A DNA stretch of 64,000 nucleotides from assembly GCF_019343495.1 (NCBI RefSeq), contig NZ_CP072549.1, positions 2,294,001-2,358,000 on the forward strand, written 5' to 3'. Under the pieces are notes generated by a model, which had not been told where the DNA came from, made no database searches, and saw only the letters and a list, made by a program, of their open reading frames with translations. This document shows positions 52,475-62,258 of this stretch, piece after piece (the stretch's first letter is position 1; each line of letters starts with the position of its first letter). The position numbers and the translations under genes were made by a program. This DNA comes from Acinetobacter lwoffii (GTDB lineage Bacteria; Pseudomonadota; Gammaproteobacteria; Pseudomonadales; Moraxellaceae).

Positions 52475-53572
52475 GTGACCGAAGCTCAGCAAAAACAGCC
52501 TAAACATGTCATGATGATGGCCGCAGGTACAGGTGGACATGTGTTTCCAGCGTTAGCTGTTGCCAAAGATTTACAACAAAAAGGTATACAGGTTTCCTGG
52601 CTGGCCACGCCCGTAGGCATGGAAAACCGCCTGTTAAAAAACCAGAATATTCCCATTTATCAGATTGATATTCAGGGTGTGCGTGGCAATGGTTTTGTGC
52701 GTAAAGCCTTGGCGCCTTTTAAAATTATGAAAGCCACCTTAAGTGCCATGAAATTCATGAAACAGCTTCAGGTCGATGCCGTGGCAGGCTTTGGCGGTTA
52801 TGTGGCAGGGCCGGGTGGATTGGCCGCGCGTATCTTAGGCATTCCGGTGCTGATCCATGAGCAGAATGCAGTTGCCGGTTTTACCAACACCCAATTGTCG
52901 CGTGTGGCAAAGACGGTGTGTCAGGCTTTTCCAAATACTTTTCCGGCCCAAGAAAAAGTCGTGACTACAGGTAATCCGGTACGACAAGAAATTAGCGAAA
53001 TTTTAAATCCGTCCTGGCGTTATCAGGAGCGTGACAAGGCAGGACTACCCTTACATATTCTGATCGTTGGTGGGTCTTTGGGGGCGCAAGCCTTAAATGA
53101 ACGGGTTCCAGAAGCTTTAAAGCAACTCAATGTGCCATTAAGCGTCTATCATCAGTGTGGGCAAAATCATGCCGAGTCGACACGGGCACGTTATGAAAAT
53201 GCACCGGCCAGTCTGCAAGTTGAAGTACAGCCCTTTATTGAAGATATGGCCAAAGCCTATTCTGATGCCGATCTGGTGATTTGCCGTGCCGGAGCTTTGA
53301 CCGTAACTGAAATTGCCACTGCCGGGGTAGCTGCGATTTTTGTGCCGCTTCCAAGTGCGGTCGATGATCACCAGACGGCCAATGCCGGTTTTCTGGCCAA
53401 TATCAATGCGGCAAAGATTTGCCCGCAGGCCACGATGACTCCGGAAAGTTTAAAAACATTATTAGAGCCGATGCTGAATCGCCAGCTGTTAATGGAAATG
53501 GCCGTGAAAGCACGCCGACAGGCTCAACCTGATGCGACTCAACATGTGGTCCGTTTAATTCAAGAATTGTAA
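52475..53572 (+). CDS. murG: UDP-GlcNAc:lipid II transferase MurG
   Basis: MurG transfers GlcNAc to undecaprenyl-PP-MurNAc-pentapeptide, making lipid II at the inner membrane's cytoplasmic face. It has 365 residues. MMMAAGTGGHVFPALAVA is the first G-loop, GFGGYVAGPG and HEQNAVAGFTN follow, GGSLGAQALNE is the second G-loop, and CRAGALTVTEIA with PLPSAVDDHQTANA binds UDP-GlcNAc. The start is GTG at 52475. It opens the local division cluster; the genes that usually precede it (mraY, murD, ftsW) are not here. Confidence 0.96.
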   Translation: MTEAQQKQPKHVMMMAAGTGGHVFPALAVAKDLQQKGIQVSWLATPVGMENRLLKNQNIPIYQIDIQGVRGNGFVRKALAPFKIMKATLSAMKFMKQLQVDAVAGFGGYVAGPGGLAARILGIPVLIHEQNAVAGFTNTQLSRVAKTVCQAFPNTFPAQEKVVTTGNPVRQEISEILNPSWRYQERDKAGLPLHILIVGGSLGAQALNERVPEALKQLNVPLSVYHQCGQNHAESTRARYENAPASLQVEVQPFIEDMAKAYSDADLVICRAGALTVTEIATAGVAAIFVPLPSAVDDHQTANAGFLANINAAKICPQATMTPESLKTLLEPMLNRQLLMEMAVKARRQAQPDATQHVVRLIQEL

Positions 53573-53584
53573 TCCGAGTAAACT

Positions 53585-55033
53585 ATGTCTCCAACAACCC
53601 CAGCTGAACAAGCGAAAAAATTAATCAAAGTGCCGGAAATGCGCCGTATCAAACACATTCATTTTGTGGGGATCGGTGGTGCAGGCATGTGTGGTATTGC
53701 AGAAGTGCTGAAAAACCAAGGCTACAAAGTGTCTGGTTCAGATATCAAGGCTTCTAAGACCACAGCGCAGCTGGAAGCAAACGGGATTAAAGTCTATATC
53801 GGACATACTGCAAATAATATTAAAGGTGCTAATGTGATCGTGGTGTCTACCGCGATTGATCAGGAAAACCCGGAAATTAAAACTGCGATTGAAAATCGTA
53901 TCCCTGTGGTTCGCCGCGCGGAAATGCTGGGTGAACTGATGCGTTACCGTCATGGTATTGCCGTTGCCGGCACGCATGGCAAGACCACGACCACCAGCCT
54001 GATCACCTGTATGCTGGCTGAAGAAAACATGGATCCAACCTATGTGATCGGTGGTTTACTGAACCGTACCGGTATGAACGCAGCCTTGGGTGCCAGCCGT
54101 TATATCGTGGCCGAAGCCGATGAGTCAGATGCTTCTTTCCTGCACCTGGAACCGATGGCTGCCGTGGTGACCAATATTGATGCCGATCATATGGATACCT
54201 ATGGCGGTAGCTTCGATGTCCTGAAAGATACCTTTATCCAGTTCCTACAAAAATTGCCATTTTACGGCTTGGCCGTAGTCTGTGGTGATGATGCCAATAT
54301 CCGTGAAATCATGCCGCGAATTGCACGTCCGTTACTGACTTATGGTTTCAATGAAGACAATGACATCCGCGCAGTAGATGTTGATCAGGATGGCATGCAA
54401 ACCCACTTTACCGTATTGCGTAAAGAGCGTGAGCCATTGCGTGTAACGGTCAACCAGCCAGGTTTGCATAATGTGCTGAATGCCCTGGCCGCGATTGGTA
54501 TAGCAACCGATGAAGGCGTGTCGGATGCTTCAATCTGCCGTGCACTGGAAGGTTTTAGTGGTGTGGGTCGCCGCTTTGAAGTTCAGGGTGAGTTTGAAAT
54601 TGACGGTGGTAATGTGAAACTGGTGGATGACTATGGTCACCATCCAAAAGAAGTGGAAGCGACGATTAAAGCCGCGCGTCAGAGTCATCCAGACCGTCGC
54701 CTGGTGATGATGTTCCAGCCACATCGTTTTAGTCGTACCCGTGACTGTTTTGATGATTTTGTGGAAGTGCTTTCGACTGTAGACCAATTGTTGTTGCTGG
54801 ATGTTTATCCTGCCGGTGAAAAACCGATTGTCGGGGCGGATAGCCGTAGTTTAGCCCGCAGCATTCGTTTACGTGGCGAAGTTGAGCCGATTCTGGTTGA
54901 TGCGGCGGACGGCAACCTGAATCAGATCATGAGAAAAGTATTGCAAGCAAATGACTTGTTATTAACCCAGGGCGCAGGTAATGTTGGAGCAATCTCAGTC
55001 GAACTTGCACAAAATCACTTATATATAAAATAG
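53585..55033 (+). CDS. murC: UDP-N-acetylmuramate--L-alanine ligase
   Basis: MurC adds L-Ala to UDP-MurNAc. It has 482 residues. [17 protein letters not shown] starts the nucleotide domain, and [12 protein letters not shown] is the ATP P-loop. [12 protein letters not shown] and [12 protein letters not shown] are the Mur ligase core, and [18 protein letters not shown] with [16 protein letters not shown] is the C-terminal domain. It lies 12 bp after murG. Confidence 0.97.
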   Translation: MSPTTPAEQAKKLIKVPEMRRIKHIHFVGIGGAGMCGIAEVLKNQGYKVSGSDIKASKTTAQLEANGIKVYIGHTANNIKGANVIVVSTAIDQENPEIKTAIENRIPVVRRAEMLGELMRYRHGIAVAGTHGKTTTTSLITCMLAEENMDPTYVIGGLLNRTGMNAALGASRYIVAEADESDASFLHLEPMAAVVTNIDADHMDTYGGSFDVLKDTFIQFLQKLPFYGLAVVCGDDANIREIMPRIARPLLTYGFNEDNDIRAVDVDQDGMQTHFTVLRKEREPLRVTVNQPGLHNVLNALAAIGIATDEGVSDASICRALEGFSGVGRRFEVQGEFEIDGGNVKLVDDYGHHPKEVEATIKAARQSHPDRRLVMMFQPHRFSRTRDCFDDFVEVLSTVDQLLLLDVYPAGEKPIVGADSRSLARSIRLRGEVEPILVDAADGNLNQIMRKVLQANDLLLTQGAGNVGAISVELAQNHLYIK

Positions 55034-55090
55034 TCATCTTGTGTGACTGAATTGAATTGACCAGATTGAAAAAAGTTTAAGGATATAAAC

Positions 55091-56020
55091 GTGTCAAATG
55101 CTTCAAAATTCGGAAAAGTTGCCGTGTTGCTTGGTGGTAAATCTGCAGAGCGTGAGGTTTCTCTAGACAGTGGTACGGCGGTACTTGAGGCATTAGTGCG
55201 TTCAGGGGTCAATGCAGAAGCGTTTGACCCGCAGCAGCGTAGTGTCACAGAGCTGGTAAATTATGATCGTGCTTTCATTGTATTGCATGGACGTGGCGGG
55301 GAAGATGGCCAGATCCAGGGCGCACTGGAATGGTTAAACGTACCGTATACCGGTACGGGCGTACAAGGTTCTGCGATCGGCATGGACAAGGTCAAGACCA
55401 AGCAGGTCTGGCAGGGTTCGGAATTGCCGACAGCGCCGTATCGCATTGTCACCAAAGATTCTGATGCGACCGACATTGTTAATGCTTTAGGTTTGCCTTT
55501 GATTATCAAGCCGGTACATGAAGGTTCCAGTATCGGCATGAGCAAGGTTGAGAAAATTGAAGACTTTGCAGAAGCAATTGCCAAGGCAACTGAACATGAT
55601 GCTGTGGTGATGGCAGAAAAATGGATTACCGGCCGTGAATATACCATTGTGGTTTTAAATGGTCAGGCGCTGCCGGTGATTCGCCTTGAACCACCTCAAG
55701 ATGTCGCTTTCTACGATTATGAAGCGAAATATCAGCGTAATGATGTGCAATATGGCATTCCATGTGGTCTGACTGAAGCTGAAGAGCAACAGTTAAAAGC
55801 CTTAAGTCTGCGTGCGTTCCAAGCGGTAGGTGCCAGCGGTTGGGGCCGGATTGATGCCATGCAGGATGAACAGGGCAATTTCTGGTTGCTGGAAGTCAAT
55901 ACTGTACCGGGCATGACCAGTCATTCTTTGGTGCCAAAAGCGGCAGCAGCAGTCGGTTACAGTTTTGATGAGCTGTGTGTTGCGATTCTGGAACAGACCT
56001 TGACTGGTTCGGCACACTAA
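55091..56020 (+). CDS. ddlB: D-alanine--D-alanine ligase
   Basis: Ddl joins two D-alanines for the peptidoglycan stem peptide. The 309 residues include the ATP-grasp motifs VAVLLGGKSAEREVSLDSG, LHGRGGEDGQIQG, IIKPVHEGSSIGMSKV and EVNTVPGMTSHSLVPKAA. The start is GTG at 55091 with TAAGGATATAAAC upstream. It is in the usual place between murC and ftsQ. Confidence 0.97.
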   Translation: MSNASKFGKVAVLLGGKSAEREVSLDSGTAVLEALVRSGVNAEAFDPQQRSVTELVNYDRAFIVLHGRGGEDGQIQGALEWLNVPYTGTGVQGSAIGMDKVKTKQVWQGSELPTAPYRIVTKDSDATDIVNALGLPLIIKPVHEGSSIGMSKVEKIEDFAEAIAKATEHDAVVMAEKWITGREYTIVVLNGQALPVIRLEPPQDVAFYDYEAKYQRNDVQYGIPCGLTEAEEQQLKALSLRAFQAVGASGWGRIDAMQDEQGNFWLLEVNTVPGMTSHSLVPKAAAAVGYSFDELCVAILEQTLTGSAH

Positions 56021-56022
56021 AT

Positions 56023-56877
56023 ATGGCTCAACTTCCTGTTTCCATGCGCCGTAAACGTGCTGCGATTACTTCAATTCACGACAAGCCGCCAACACGCAAA
56101 GAAAAGCTGACCAATTTTGGTGGCTGGTTATTGTTGTGTATTGCGCTACTGGTGCTGGCCTTTGGAATATTGGGCTTATATAAAGTCATGACCAATAGTG
56201 ACGTGGCAGAGCTGGGTGTCGTGGGTACGCGCTCGGCTGCTGAACAGCGTCAGGTCATGCAGTATGTGTCACCGATTGTGACCGAAAACTATTTTACTTC
56301 GGATTTGGAAGCGATCCGTGATCGTACCCTGGAATTGTCCTGGGTAGATCGGGTTGTGGTTTCCCGAGCCTGGCCAAATGGCATTCGGGTGCGGGTGATG
56401 CCGCATCATGCGATTGCGCGTTGGGGAACGGGACGTTTATTGAGTGACAGTGGTGTGATTTTCACGGAAGTCACACCCAAGAATTATCAGGCATTACCGT
56501 TACTACATGGGCCGGCGAGCCATGCAGAAACCATGATGCGTCGTTATAATGAAATTAATCAATTATTTTTGCCACAAGGCATTCGTCTAAAAGAATTATA
56601 TCTCACCGAGCGAATGACCTGGTTTATGCAGTTTGATTCGGGTTTAAGAATAATTGTGGATAAAGATCAGACCATGAGCAAATTACAACGCCTGAGCCAT
56701 CTGTCTCAGAGCGATCTAAAGCCAGTCTGGTCTAAAATTTCGGCCATCGACCTGCGTTATCGCAATGGATTGTCGATCCAGTGGAAAAATTCAATTCCGC
56801 CTAAAATTGTAAATGGACATTTTATTGTAACCATTGATGACACGGGCGTTGAGAATAAGGTAACAGTAAAGCCATAA
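56023..56877 (+). CDS. ftsQ: Cell division protein FtsQ
   Basis: A bitopic division protein linking early and late divisome proteins (with FtsL and FtsB). It has 284 residues from the ATG at 56023, two bases after the ddlB stop; the in-frame start at 55975 would lie inside ddlB. The short basic N-terminus (MRRKRAAITS) precedes one transmembrane helix (about 36-57) and a POTRA/FtsQ domain (VVGTRSAAEQRQV; WVDRVVVSRAWPNGIRVRVMPHHAIARW). It is coupled to ddlB. Confidence 0.93.
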   Translation: MAQLPVSMRRKRAAITSIHDKPPTRKEKLTNFGGWLLLCIALLVLAFGILGLYKVMTNSDVAELGVVGTRSAAEQRQVMQYVSPIVTENYFTSDLEAIRDRTLELSWVDRVVVSRAWPNGIRVRVMPHHAIARWGTGRLLSDSGVIFTEVTPKNYQALPLLHGPASHAETMMRRYNEINQLFLPQGIRLKELYLTERMTWFMQFDSGLRIIVDKDQTMSKLQRLSHLSQSDLKPVWSKISAIDLRYRNGLSIQWKNSIPPKIVNGHFIVTIDDTGVENKVTVKP

Positions 56878-56947
56878 TGACCGGCTTTAAAAAATAGAGG
56901 CATTTAAAGCCATAAATCTAACAAACACGTAATGGTAGTAGTGAATA

Positions 56948-58210
56948 ATGAGTGAAGCTGTTCCCTCGGTTGTGGCGATTGACATTGGGACACACAAAGT
57001 TTCAGTTTTGATTGGCAAGGTACACGCGCCAGACAATATCCAAGTGATTGGTATGGCCACCGCTCGTAACCGAGGCATGAGTAAAGGGAAAATTGTCAGT
57101 CTCGATAAAGTTATTACTGCAATTAAAAATGCCGTTCAAGAAGCAGAAGATATGGCGGAATGTCGTGTACATTCTGCTTGGGTCTCTATTCCAAGTGCCG
57201 AATTAAAAAGCTTTTATGCTTCAGGTCGTACCTCGATCGACAATAGCGAACATGCGATTACCACCAGTGAAGTGGTGCGTGCACTGGAATTGGCCAAAGC
57301 CAGTCATTTGACTTCAGATCATTATCTGGTCAGTGCTGTGCCTCTGGGTTTTGAGCTGGATGATTCACCGGAATGGGTGCTAAACCCGATTCGTATGTCG
57401 GCACATAGCATGACCGGGCATTATCATCTGATGATGCTACCGATTAGTACCATGCAGAATATTGATCGCGCCCTGAAAGGTGCCAATATTGGCGTAGAAA
57501 AAATGGTGGTGTCGAGCCTGGCCACTGCTGAAGCCAGCCTGCTCAAAGATGAAAAAGAATATGGCGTGTGTCTGGTGGATATCGGTGCTGGCACGACCAA
57601 TGTTGCGGTGTATGTAGATGGTCGTTTGGCTCTAACCCATACCTTCCAGCGTGGCGGTGAACATGTGACCCGCGATATTGCAGCAGTATTGCAAACCACG
57701 ACCGAAGAAGCTGAACGCCTGAAATTATTGTATGGCTGTGTCGACCTGAAAGTGGTCAAGCCGGACCATATGATTCAGTTCCAGGGGATTGACGGGCCGC
57801 AAACCATCAGCCGGATTGAACTGACTGAAATCATCATGGCGCGTTATGAAGAAATTTTAGGTTTAGTACGTGATGAGCTGGTGAAAAATGGTGCCATCCA
57901 GGGCTTGTATCATGGTGTGGTATTGACCGGTGATGCCAGTCATATCGAAGGGATGGTGAGTTTTGTTCGCCGTACCATGGGGGTCTCGGCGCATTTAGGT
58001 AATCCGCCGACTCAGGTGTATGCAGACGAACAACATCAGGCTGCTTTACGTCGCTCGCAATATAGTACGGTGGCTGGCTTGCTGATGTTTAGTCAGAGTG
58101 ATACCCAGGACACGATTGTGGAACAGGATGATGTAGAGCGGTTGTCATTGGCTAAGCGGGTCAAAAGAGCCTTGTTTGGCTTTAATGACACCCTGAAATC
58201 AATCTTTTAA
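56948..58210 (+). CDS. ftsA: Cell division protein FtsA
   Basis: An actin-like ATPase that tethers FtsZ to the membrane. It has 420 residues. VVAIDIGTHKVSVLIGKV (phosphate 1) and VDIGAGTTNVAVYVDG (phosphate 2) are the actin-fold loops, and GVVLTGDASHIEGM is the adenosine loop. The amphipathic C-terminal helix (KRVKRALFGFNDTLKSIF) is the membrane anchor. It follows ftsQ by 70 bp, a gap that includes its ribosome binding site. Confidence 0.96.
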   Translation: MSEAVPSVVAIDIGTHKVSVLIGKVHAPDNIQVIGMATARNRGMSKGKIVSLDKVITAIKNAVQEAEDMAECRVHSAWVSIPSAELKSFYASGRTSIDNSEHAITTSEVVRALELAKASHLTSDHYLVSAVPLGFELDDSPEWVLNPIRMSAHSMTGHYHLMMLPISTMQNIDRALKGANIGVEKMVVSSLATAEASLLKDEKEYGVCLVDIGAGTTNVAVYVDGRLALTHTFQRGGEHVTRDIAAVLQTTTEEAERLKLLYGCVDLKVVKPDHMIQFQGIDGPQTISRIELTEIIMARYEEILGLVRDELVKNGAIQGLYHGVVLTGDASHIEGMVSFVRRTMGVSAHLGNPPTQVYADEQHQAALRRSQYSTVAGLLMFSQSDTQDTIVEQDDVERLSLAKRVKRALFGFNDTLKSIF

Positions 58211-58369
58211 GTCGATTTTTATTGTGAATATTGTTGGGAAGATGTAGTTAATCGGGCTTGTACTTGACAAGTGAACGCATGAGCAGCATTCTTAAAAACA
58301 ATTTTATTAAGATTAAGGCAGTATACGGGCTTAGTGACTGCCAATTATGAATTAGGAATTTTATAGGTC

Positions 58370-59566
58370 ATGGCCTCATTTGAATTTTTCGAAGACGATC
58401 ATAGCGATAGCAATGGTCAAGCCCGTTTCACTGTGTTTGGTGTAGGTGGTGCGGGTGGTAATGCTGTACAACATATGTTGCAGTCCGATATCCAGGGCGT
58501 AAAGTTTGTTTGTGCCAATACGGACAAGCAGGCATTGGATCGCATGGAAGCCGAATTTAAAATTCAGCTGGGCGAGCAAAGTACCCGTGGTTTGGGTGCA
58601 GGTGCAAATCCGCAAGTCGGCCAGACAGCAGCAGAAGAAAGCCGTGAACTGATCCGCCAGCAGCTTGAAGGGACCGATATGGTCTTTGTTACTGCGGGTA
58701 TGGGCGGTGGTACCGGTACCGGTGCGGCGCCAGTCGTGGCTGAAATTGCGAAAGAAATGGGTATCTTGACCGTTGGTGTCGTGACCACGCCATTTAACTT
58801 TGAAGGCAAACGCCGTCTACAGTCTGCCGAAAAAGGCATCGAAGCCCTTGAGCAGCATGTAGACTCATTAATCATCATTCCAAACCAGCGTCTATTGAAA
58901 GTCTTCCGTGATATTTCAATGAAAGATGCATATAAAAAAGCAGATGATGTGTTACTGAATGCAGTACGCAGTATTTTTGATTTGGTAGTCCGTCCTGGTC
59001 ATATCAACCTTGACTTTGCTGACTTGAAAACAGCCATGAGCACACGTGGTTATGCCATGATGGGTGTCGGTCTGGGTCGTGGTGAGAACCGTGCACGTCA
59101 GGCTGCTGAACAGGCAATCCGTAGTCCATTACTCGACAACGTGACTATCATGAATGCTAAAGGTATTCTGATCAACGTGACTGGTGGCGATGATGTGACT
59201 TTCGGCGAAATTGAAGAAATTACCGATGTCGTGAACCAGATTGTCGATTTAGATGAAGGTCAGGTGTTCTACGGTACCGTTTTTGATCCGGATGCGCGTG
59301 ATGAAATCAGCGTGACTGTGATTGCAACAGGTCTAACCCGTCATGCAGCGGATTCAGTTGAACCGACCAAACGTACCAATGTACAACAGGCAACTCGTCC
59401 AGCAGCAGCTGCACAGGCTGTGGTAGAAGATGATGATGTACCGGCAATTCAGCGTCAGCAGCATGAAACAGGTGCAGCAGCGAATCCAGCAGCAGCTTCA
59501 GTTTCTAGCCCGCGCCCAACGCCAATGAGCATTCAGGATTATCTTAAGAATCAACAGCGTAAATAA
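58370..59566 (+). CDS. ftsZ: Cell division protein FtsZ
   Basis: The tubulin-like GTPase that forms the division ring. It has 398 residues. The N-terminal VFGVGGAGGNAVQHM and tubulin signature GGGTGTGAAPVVAEIAKE bind GTP, and NLDFADLKTAMSTRG is the T7 synergy loop region. A variable Ala-rich linker precedes the conserved C-terminal peptide (MSIQDYLKNQQRK), which binds FtsA and ZipA. A 159-bp gap before ftsZ may hold its own promoter. A terminator follows. Confidence 0.97.
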   Translation: MASFEFFEDDHSDSNGQARFTVFGVGGAGGNAVQHMLQSDIQGVKFVCANTDKQALDRMEAEFKIQLGEQSTRGLGAGANPQVGQTAAEESRELIRQQLEGTDMVFVTAGMGGGTGTGAAPVVAEIAKEMGILTVGVVTTPFNFEGKRRLQSAEKGIEALEQHVDSLIIIPNQRLLKVFRDISMKDAYKKADDVLLNAVRSIFDLVVRPGHINLDFADLKTAMSTRGYAMMGVGLGRGENRARQAAEQAIRSPLLDNVTIMNAKGILINVTGGDDVTFGEIEEITDVVNQIVDLDEGQVFYGTVFDPDARDEISVTVIATGLTRHAADSVEPTKRTNVQQATRPAAAAQAVVEDDDVPAIQRQQHETGAAANPAAASVSSPRPTPMSIQDYLKNQQRK

Positions 59567-59601
59567 CATGTAACATCATGTGTTTAGATGGATTAGACAG
59601 G

Positions 59602-59634
59602 AAAGGTGGCTTTTAAGCCACCTTTTTGTTTTTT
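59602..59634 (+). terminator. Intrinsic terminator of ftsZ
   Basis: AAAGGTGGCTT-TT-AAGCCACCTTTTT ends the murG-ftsZ unit, so lpxC is transcribed separately. Confidence 0.92.
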
Positions 59635-59692
59635 ATCAATGGCCAAATATGCTAACGTATAGCGGTTTTATAGATGAACAGATGATAAAAGC

Positions 59693-60595
59693 ATGTTGAA
59701 ACAACGTACCCTAAAACGTGTCGTGAAAGCGAGCGGAATCGGTCTTCACAGTGGGCAAAAAGTCATGATTAACTTTGTGCCGCACCATGCCGATGGGGGA
59801 ATTGTGTTTCGTCGTATAGACCTGACTCCGCCGGTGGACATTCCTGCTGATGCCATGCTGATTCAGGAAGCCTTTATGTGCTCAAACCTGGTTCAGGAAA
59901 ATGCCAAAGTAGGCACCATTGAACATGTCATGAGTGCGATCGCTGGTCTGGGCATTGATAACCTAATTATTGAAGTATCGGCTTCTGAAGTCCCGATTAT
60001 GGACGGCAGTGCAGGTCCGTTTATTTACCTGTTGATGCAGGGCGGTTTGCAAGAGCTGGATGCTGCTAAAAAATTCGTCAAGATTATTAAACCGGTTGAA
60101 GCACTGATTGATGACAAACGTGCCATTTTTAGCCCACATGAGGGCTTTCAGCTGAACTTCACCATTGATTTTGATCATCCTGCCTTTAAAAAAGAACATC
60201 AGTCTGCCAGTATCGATTTTTCTACTGAAACCTTCGTTTATGAAGTCAGTGAAGCGCGTACCTTTGGTTTTATGAAAGATCTGGATTATCTCAAAGCCAA
60301 TAACCTGGCGCTGGGTGCCAGTCTGGAAAATGCCATTGGTGTGGATGAAACCGGGGTCGTTAATGAAGAAGGTTTACGTTTCTCGGACGAATTTGTACGT
60401 CATAAAATTCTGGATGCCGTGGGTGATTTATACCTGCTCGGACATCAGATTATTGCCAAATTTGATGGTTACAAATCTGGACATGCCTTGAATAATCAAC
60501 TTTTACGCAATGTGAAAAGTGATCCAAGCTGCTATGAAATTGTAACATTTGATGACGAAGCCAATTGTCCAATCATGTATGTGAATGTGACATAA
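59693..60595 (+). CDS. lpxC: UDP-3-O-acyl-GlcNAc deacetylase LpxC
   Basis: LpxC catalyses the committed step of lipid A synthesis and needs zinc. It has 300 residues. Zinc-site histidines are in [16 protein letters not shown] and in the C-terminal [15 protein letters not shown] segment, and the catalytic Glu/Asp region is [11 protein letters not shown]. The N-terminus [22 protein letters not shown] is canonical. It stands in the usual gammaproteobacterial position after ftsZ. Confidence 0.97.
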   Translation: MLKQRTLKRVVKASGIGLHSGQKVMINFVPHHADGGIVFRRIDLTPPVDIPADAMLIQEAFMCSNLVQENAKVGTIEHVMSAIAGLGIDNLIIEVSASEVPIMDGSAGPFIYLLMQGGLQELDAAKKFVKIIKPVEALIDDKRAIFSPHEGFQLNFTIDFDHPAFKKEHQSASIDFSTETFVYEVSEARTFGFMKDLDYLKANNLALGASLENAIGVDETGVVNEEGLRFSDEFVRHKILDAVGDLYLLGHQIIAKFDGYKSGHALNNQLLRNVKSDPSCYEIVTFDDEANCPIMYVNVT

Positions 60596-60694
60596 GTCAT
60601 TGTGTTTGTGTCTTTATGTTTTTGTTATTGCTTTAATACTGTGACACACATCACATAATGTTCGCTTTTTAATTTATTACATTTGATTGCGATG

Positions 60695-61135
60695 TTACTT
60701 TTTATTGCTTGCCAAACGTAGTAAAGCTTGGCTAAGCTTAGGGTCGCTTATAAAGTCAGCAGCACTACGAAGTAATTCTTGTGTTTCTGCATTTAAGGCT
60801 CTTTCAGGTGTTGCTGAAACAGGTGGCGTTTGCGAAGGATTCCGCAAGCAAACTTGAAGTTTAGTAAGATCTGTTAATTCATTTATTTGAGAGAGTTGTG
60901 AAATGTATTGCTTTTGAAGATAGGCCAATTGACTGATCATGGCCTGATTTTCACCGGTAATCGTTAACACACCATTTTGATAGCAGACAACTTGCCAGCG
61001 TTCCGGTTGGGGCAATAGCGGTTGTACGAGTTTCGTAAGTTTCTGCCAGGCAGCGACTTGTGACGAGAGAAACGAAAAGTTTCCTGTTTTTATCTGTTTT
61101 CTTGTTTGTTGAAAAACGTTGACAGGTTCCGACAT
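60695..61135 (-). CDS. dciA: DciA-like protein (DUF721)
   Basis: A 146-residue protein. The N-terminal part (about 45-105: WQVVCYQNGVLTITGENQAMISQLAYLQKQYISQL) is the DUF721 domain of DciA, the helicase loader that replaces DnaC in most bacteria. The location beside lpxC matches Pseudomonas. The C-terminal tail is disordered and Thr/Pro-rich, then helical (TQELLRSAADFISDPKLSQALLRLA). It is convergent with lpxC. Confidence 0.85.
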   Translation of the reverse strand: MSEPVNVFQQTRKQIKTGNFSFLSSQVAAWQKLTKLVQPLLPQPERWQVVCYQNGVLTITGENQAMISQLAYLQKQYISQLSQINELTDLTKLQVCLRNPSQTPPVSATPERALNAETQELLRSAADFISDPKLSQALLRLASNKK

Positions 61136-61242
61136 ACATAATTCCTACATATTTATGTCTTAATCTTATGCGCTTCTTTTAGTGGATATCAAGGATAGAG
61201 ATCTTCAAGGAACTCGATTAAAGCAGTTTAGAGAGGTTTTTT

Positions 61243-61926
61243 ATGCATATGCGACGTATTTTGTTGGCATTTTCTTTATCAGTTTCAGCGGCTTCGGTTG
61301 CGTTCGCAGATTTAGTCAATCTAAATCAAGAAAATGGTTCAACAGATCGTATCGAGCAATTGACGCGTACTCTGGCACAGGGTGCATATACTCATCCAGA
61401 TGATATCGATATTCCAGCACAGACTAAATTGAATGTTCAACTTCGTGAGAAACCAGTTGAACTGAACAATCGAACGCTTGCTCAGAAGTATGCCAATACT
61501 TCATCCAATAAAGCGGCAGCAAACAGTGCTTATTCTTGGCTAATTTCTCATCCTTTACCTAATTCTCGCGTAAGTTCAAATTACGGTGGCCGTACCATGA
61601 GTGGCCGTGCTGAAAATCATTCAGGCCTTGATCTTGCAGCGCCAAGTGGTACACCAATCTATGCAACAGGTCCAGGGATTGTGACCAAATCAGGTTGGGG
61701 CACAGGTTATGGTCAATACGTTGAAATCAATCATGGCAATGGCTATTTAACGCGCTATGCCCATGCTTCACGTCTTATTGCACGTGTGGGAGAGCAGGTG
61801 CAAGCAGGTGATCATATTGCCAACGTTGGCTGTACTGGTCGCTGTACCGGTCCACACTTACATTATGAAGTAGTAAAAGACGGTCAACGTAAAAACCCAT
61901 CTACTTATTTGGCCATGTTACCTTAA
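61243..61926 (+). CDS. M23-family peptidoglycan endopeptidase (LytM domain)
   Basis: A 227-residue periplasmic or outer-membrane-facing enzyme with a signal peptide (1-22, VAFA-D). The LytM domain starts near residue 105 (SSNYGGRTMSG). The zinc motif is HSGLDLAAP (H-x-x-x-D) and the catalytic H-x-H is GPHLHYEV. The key residues are present, so it should cleave peptide cross-links. It lies in the same place as an M23 gene in Pseudomonas. Alternative starts within the first codons cannot be excluded. Confidence 0.9.
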   Translation: MHMRRILLAFSLSVSAASVAFADLVNLNQENGSTDRIEQLTRTLAQGAYTHPDDIDIPAQTKLNVQLREKPVELNNRTLAQKYANTSSNKAAANSAYSWLISHPLPNSRVSSNYGGRTMSGRAENHSGLDLAAPSGTPIYATGPGIVTKSGWGTGYGQYVEINHGNGYLTRYAHASRLIARVGEQVQAGDHIANVGCTGRCTGPHLHYEVVKDGQRKNPSTYLAMLP

Positions 61927-62002
61927 GTATAGACCTGAATAACAAGAAGCATCTCTATACATAAAAACCTCCAATAAGCATTTTAAAGCGTTTAAACTGC
62001 AG

Positions 62003-62036
62003 GCTCTTCAAGTCAACTTGAAGGGCTTTTTGTTTT
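62003..62036 (+). terminator. Intrinsic terminator of the M23 gene
   Basis: GCTCTTCAAGT-CA-ACTTGAAGGGC with T-run. Confidence 0.85.
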
Positions 62037-62258
62037 ATCACTTTTAAGTTAAGTCTCATATTATCACCAACTATTATAATGATTGTATAATAAATCGCCT
62101 TTATTGACTATTTTTTGTTATGTAGTGTAATTATACGTCACCCATCATTTAGTTCCTAAATAGTACTGCTAAATCGCATTCAGCTGAGGCCATACCTGCT
62201 GAGGTCTCAAATATGGTACATATAAGAGATTAGATTAGGCTTTTAGGAACTGTAGATT
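62037..62258 (+). promoter_or_regulatory. Leader of aceE with an RBS-masking inverted repeat
   Basis: AGTTCCTAAA (62151-62160) and TTTAGGAACT (62242-62251) are exact complements, and the latter contains the aceE ribosome binding site (AGGAAC). Pairing would hide it. Confidence 0.55.
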
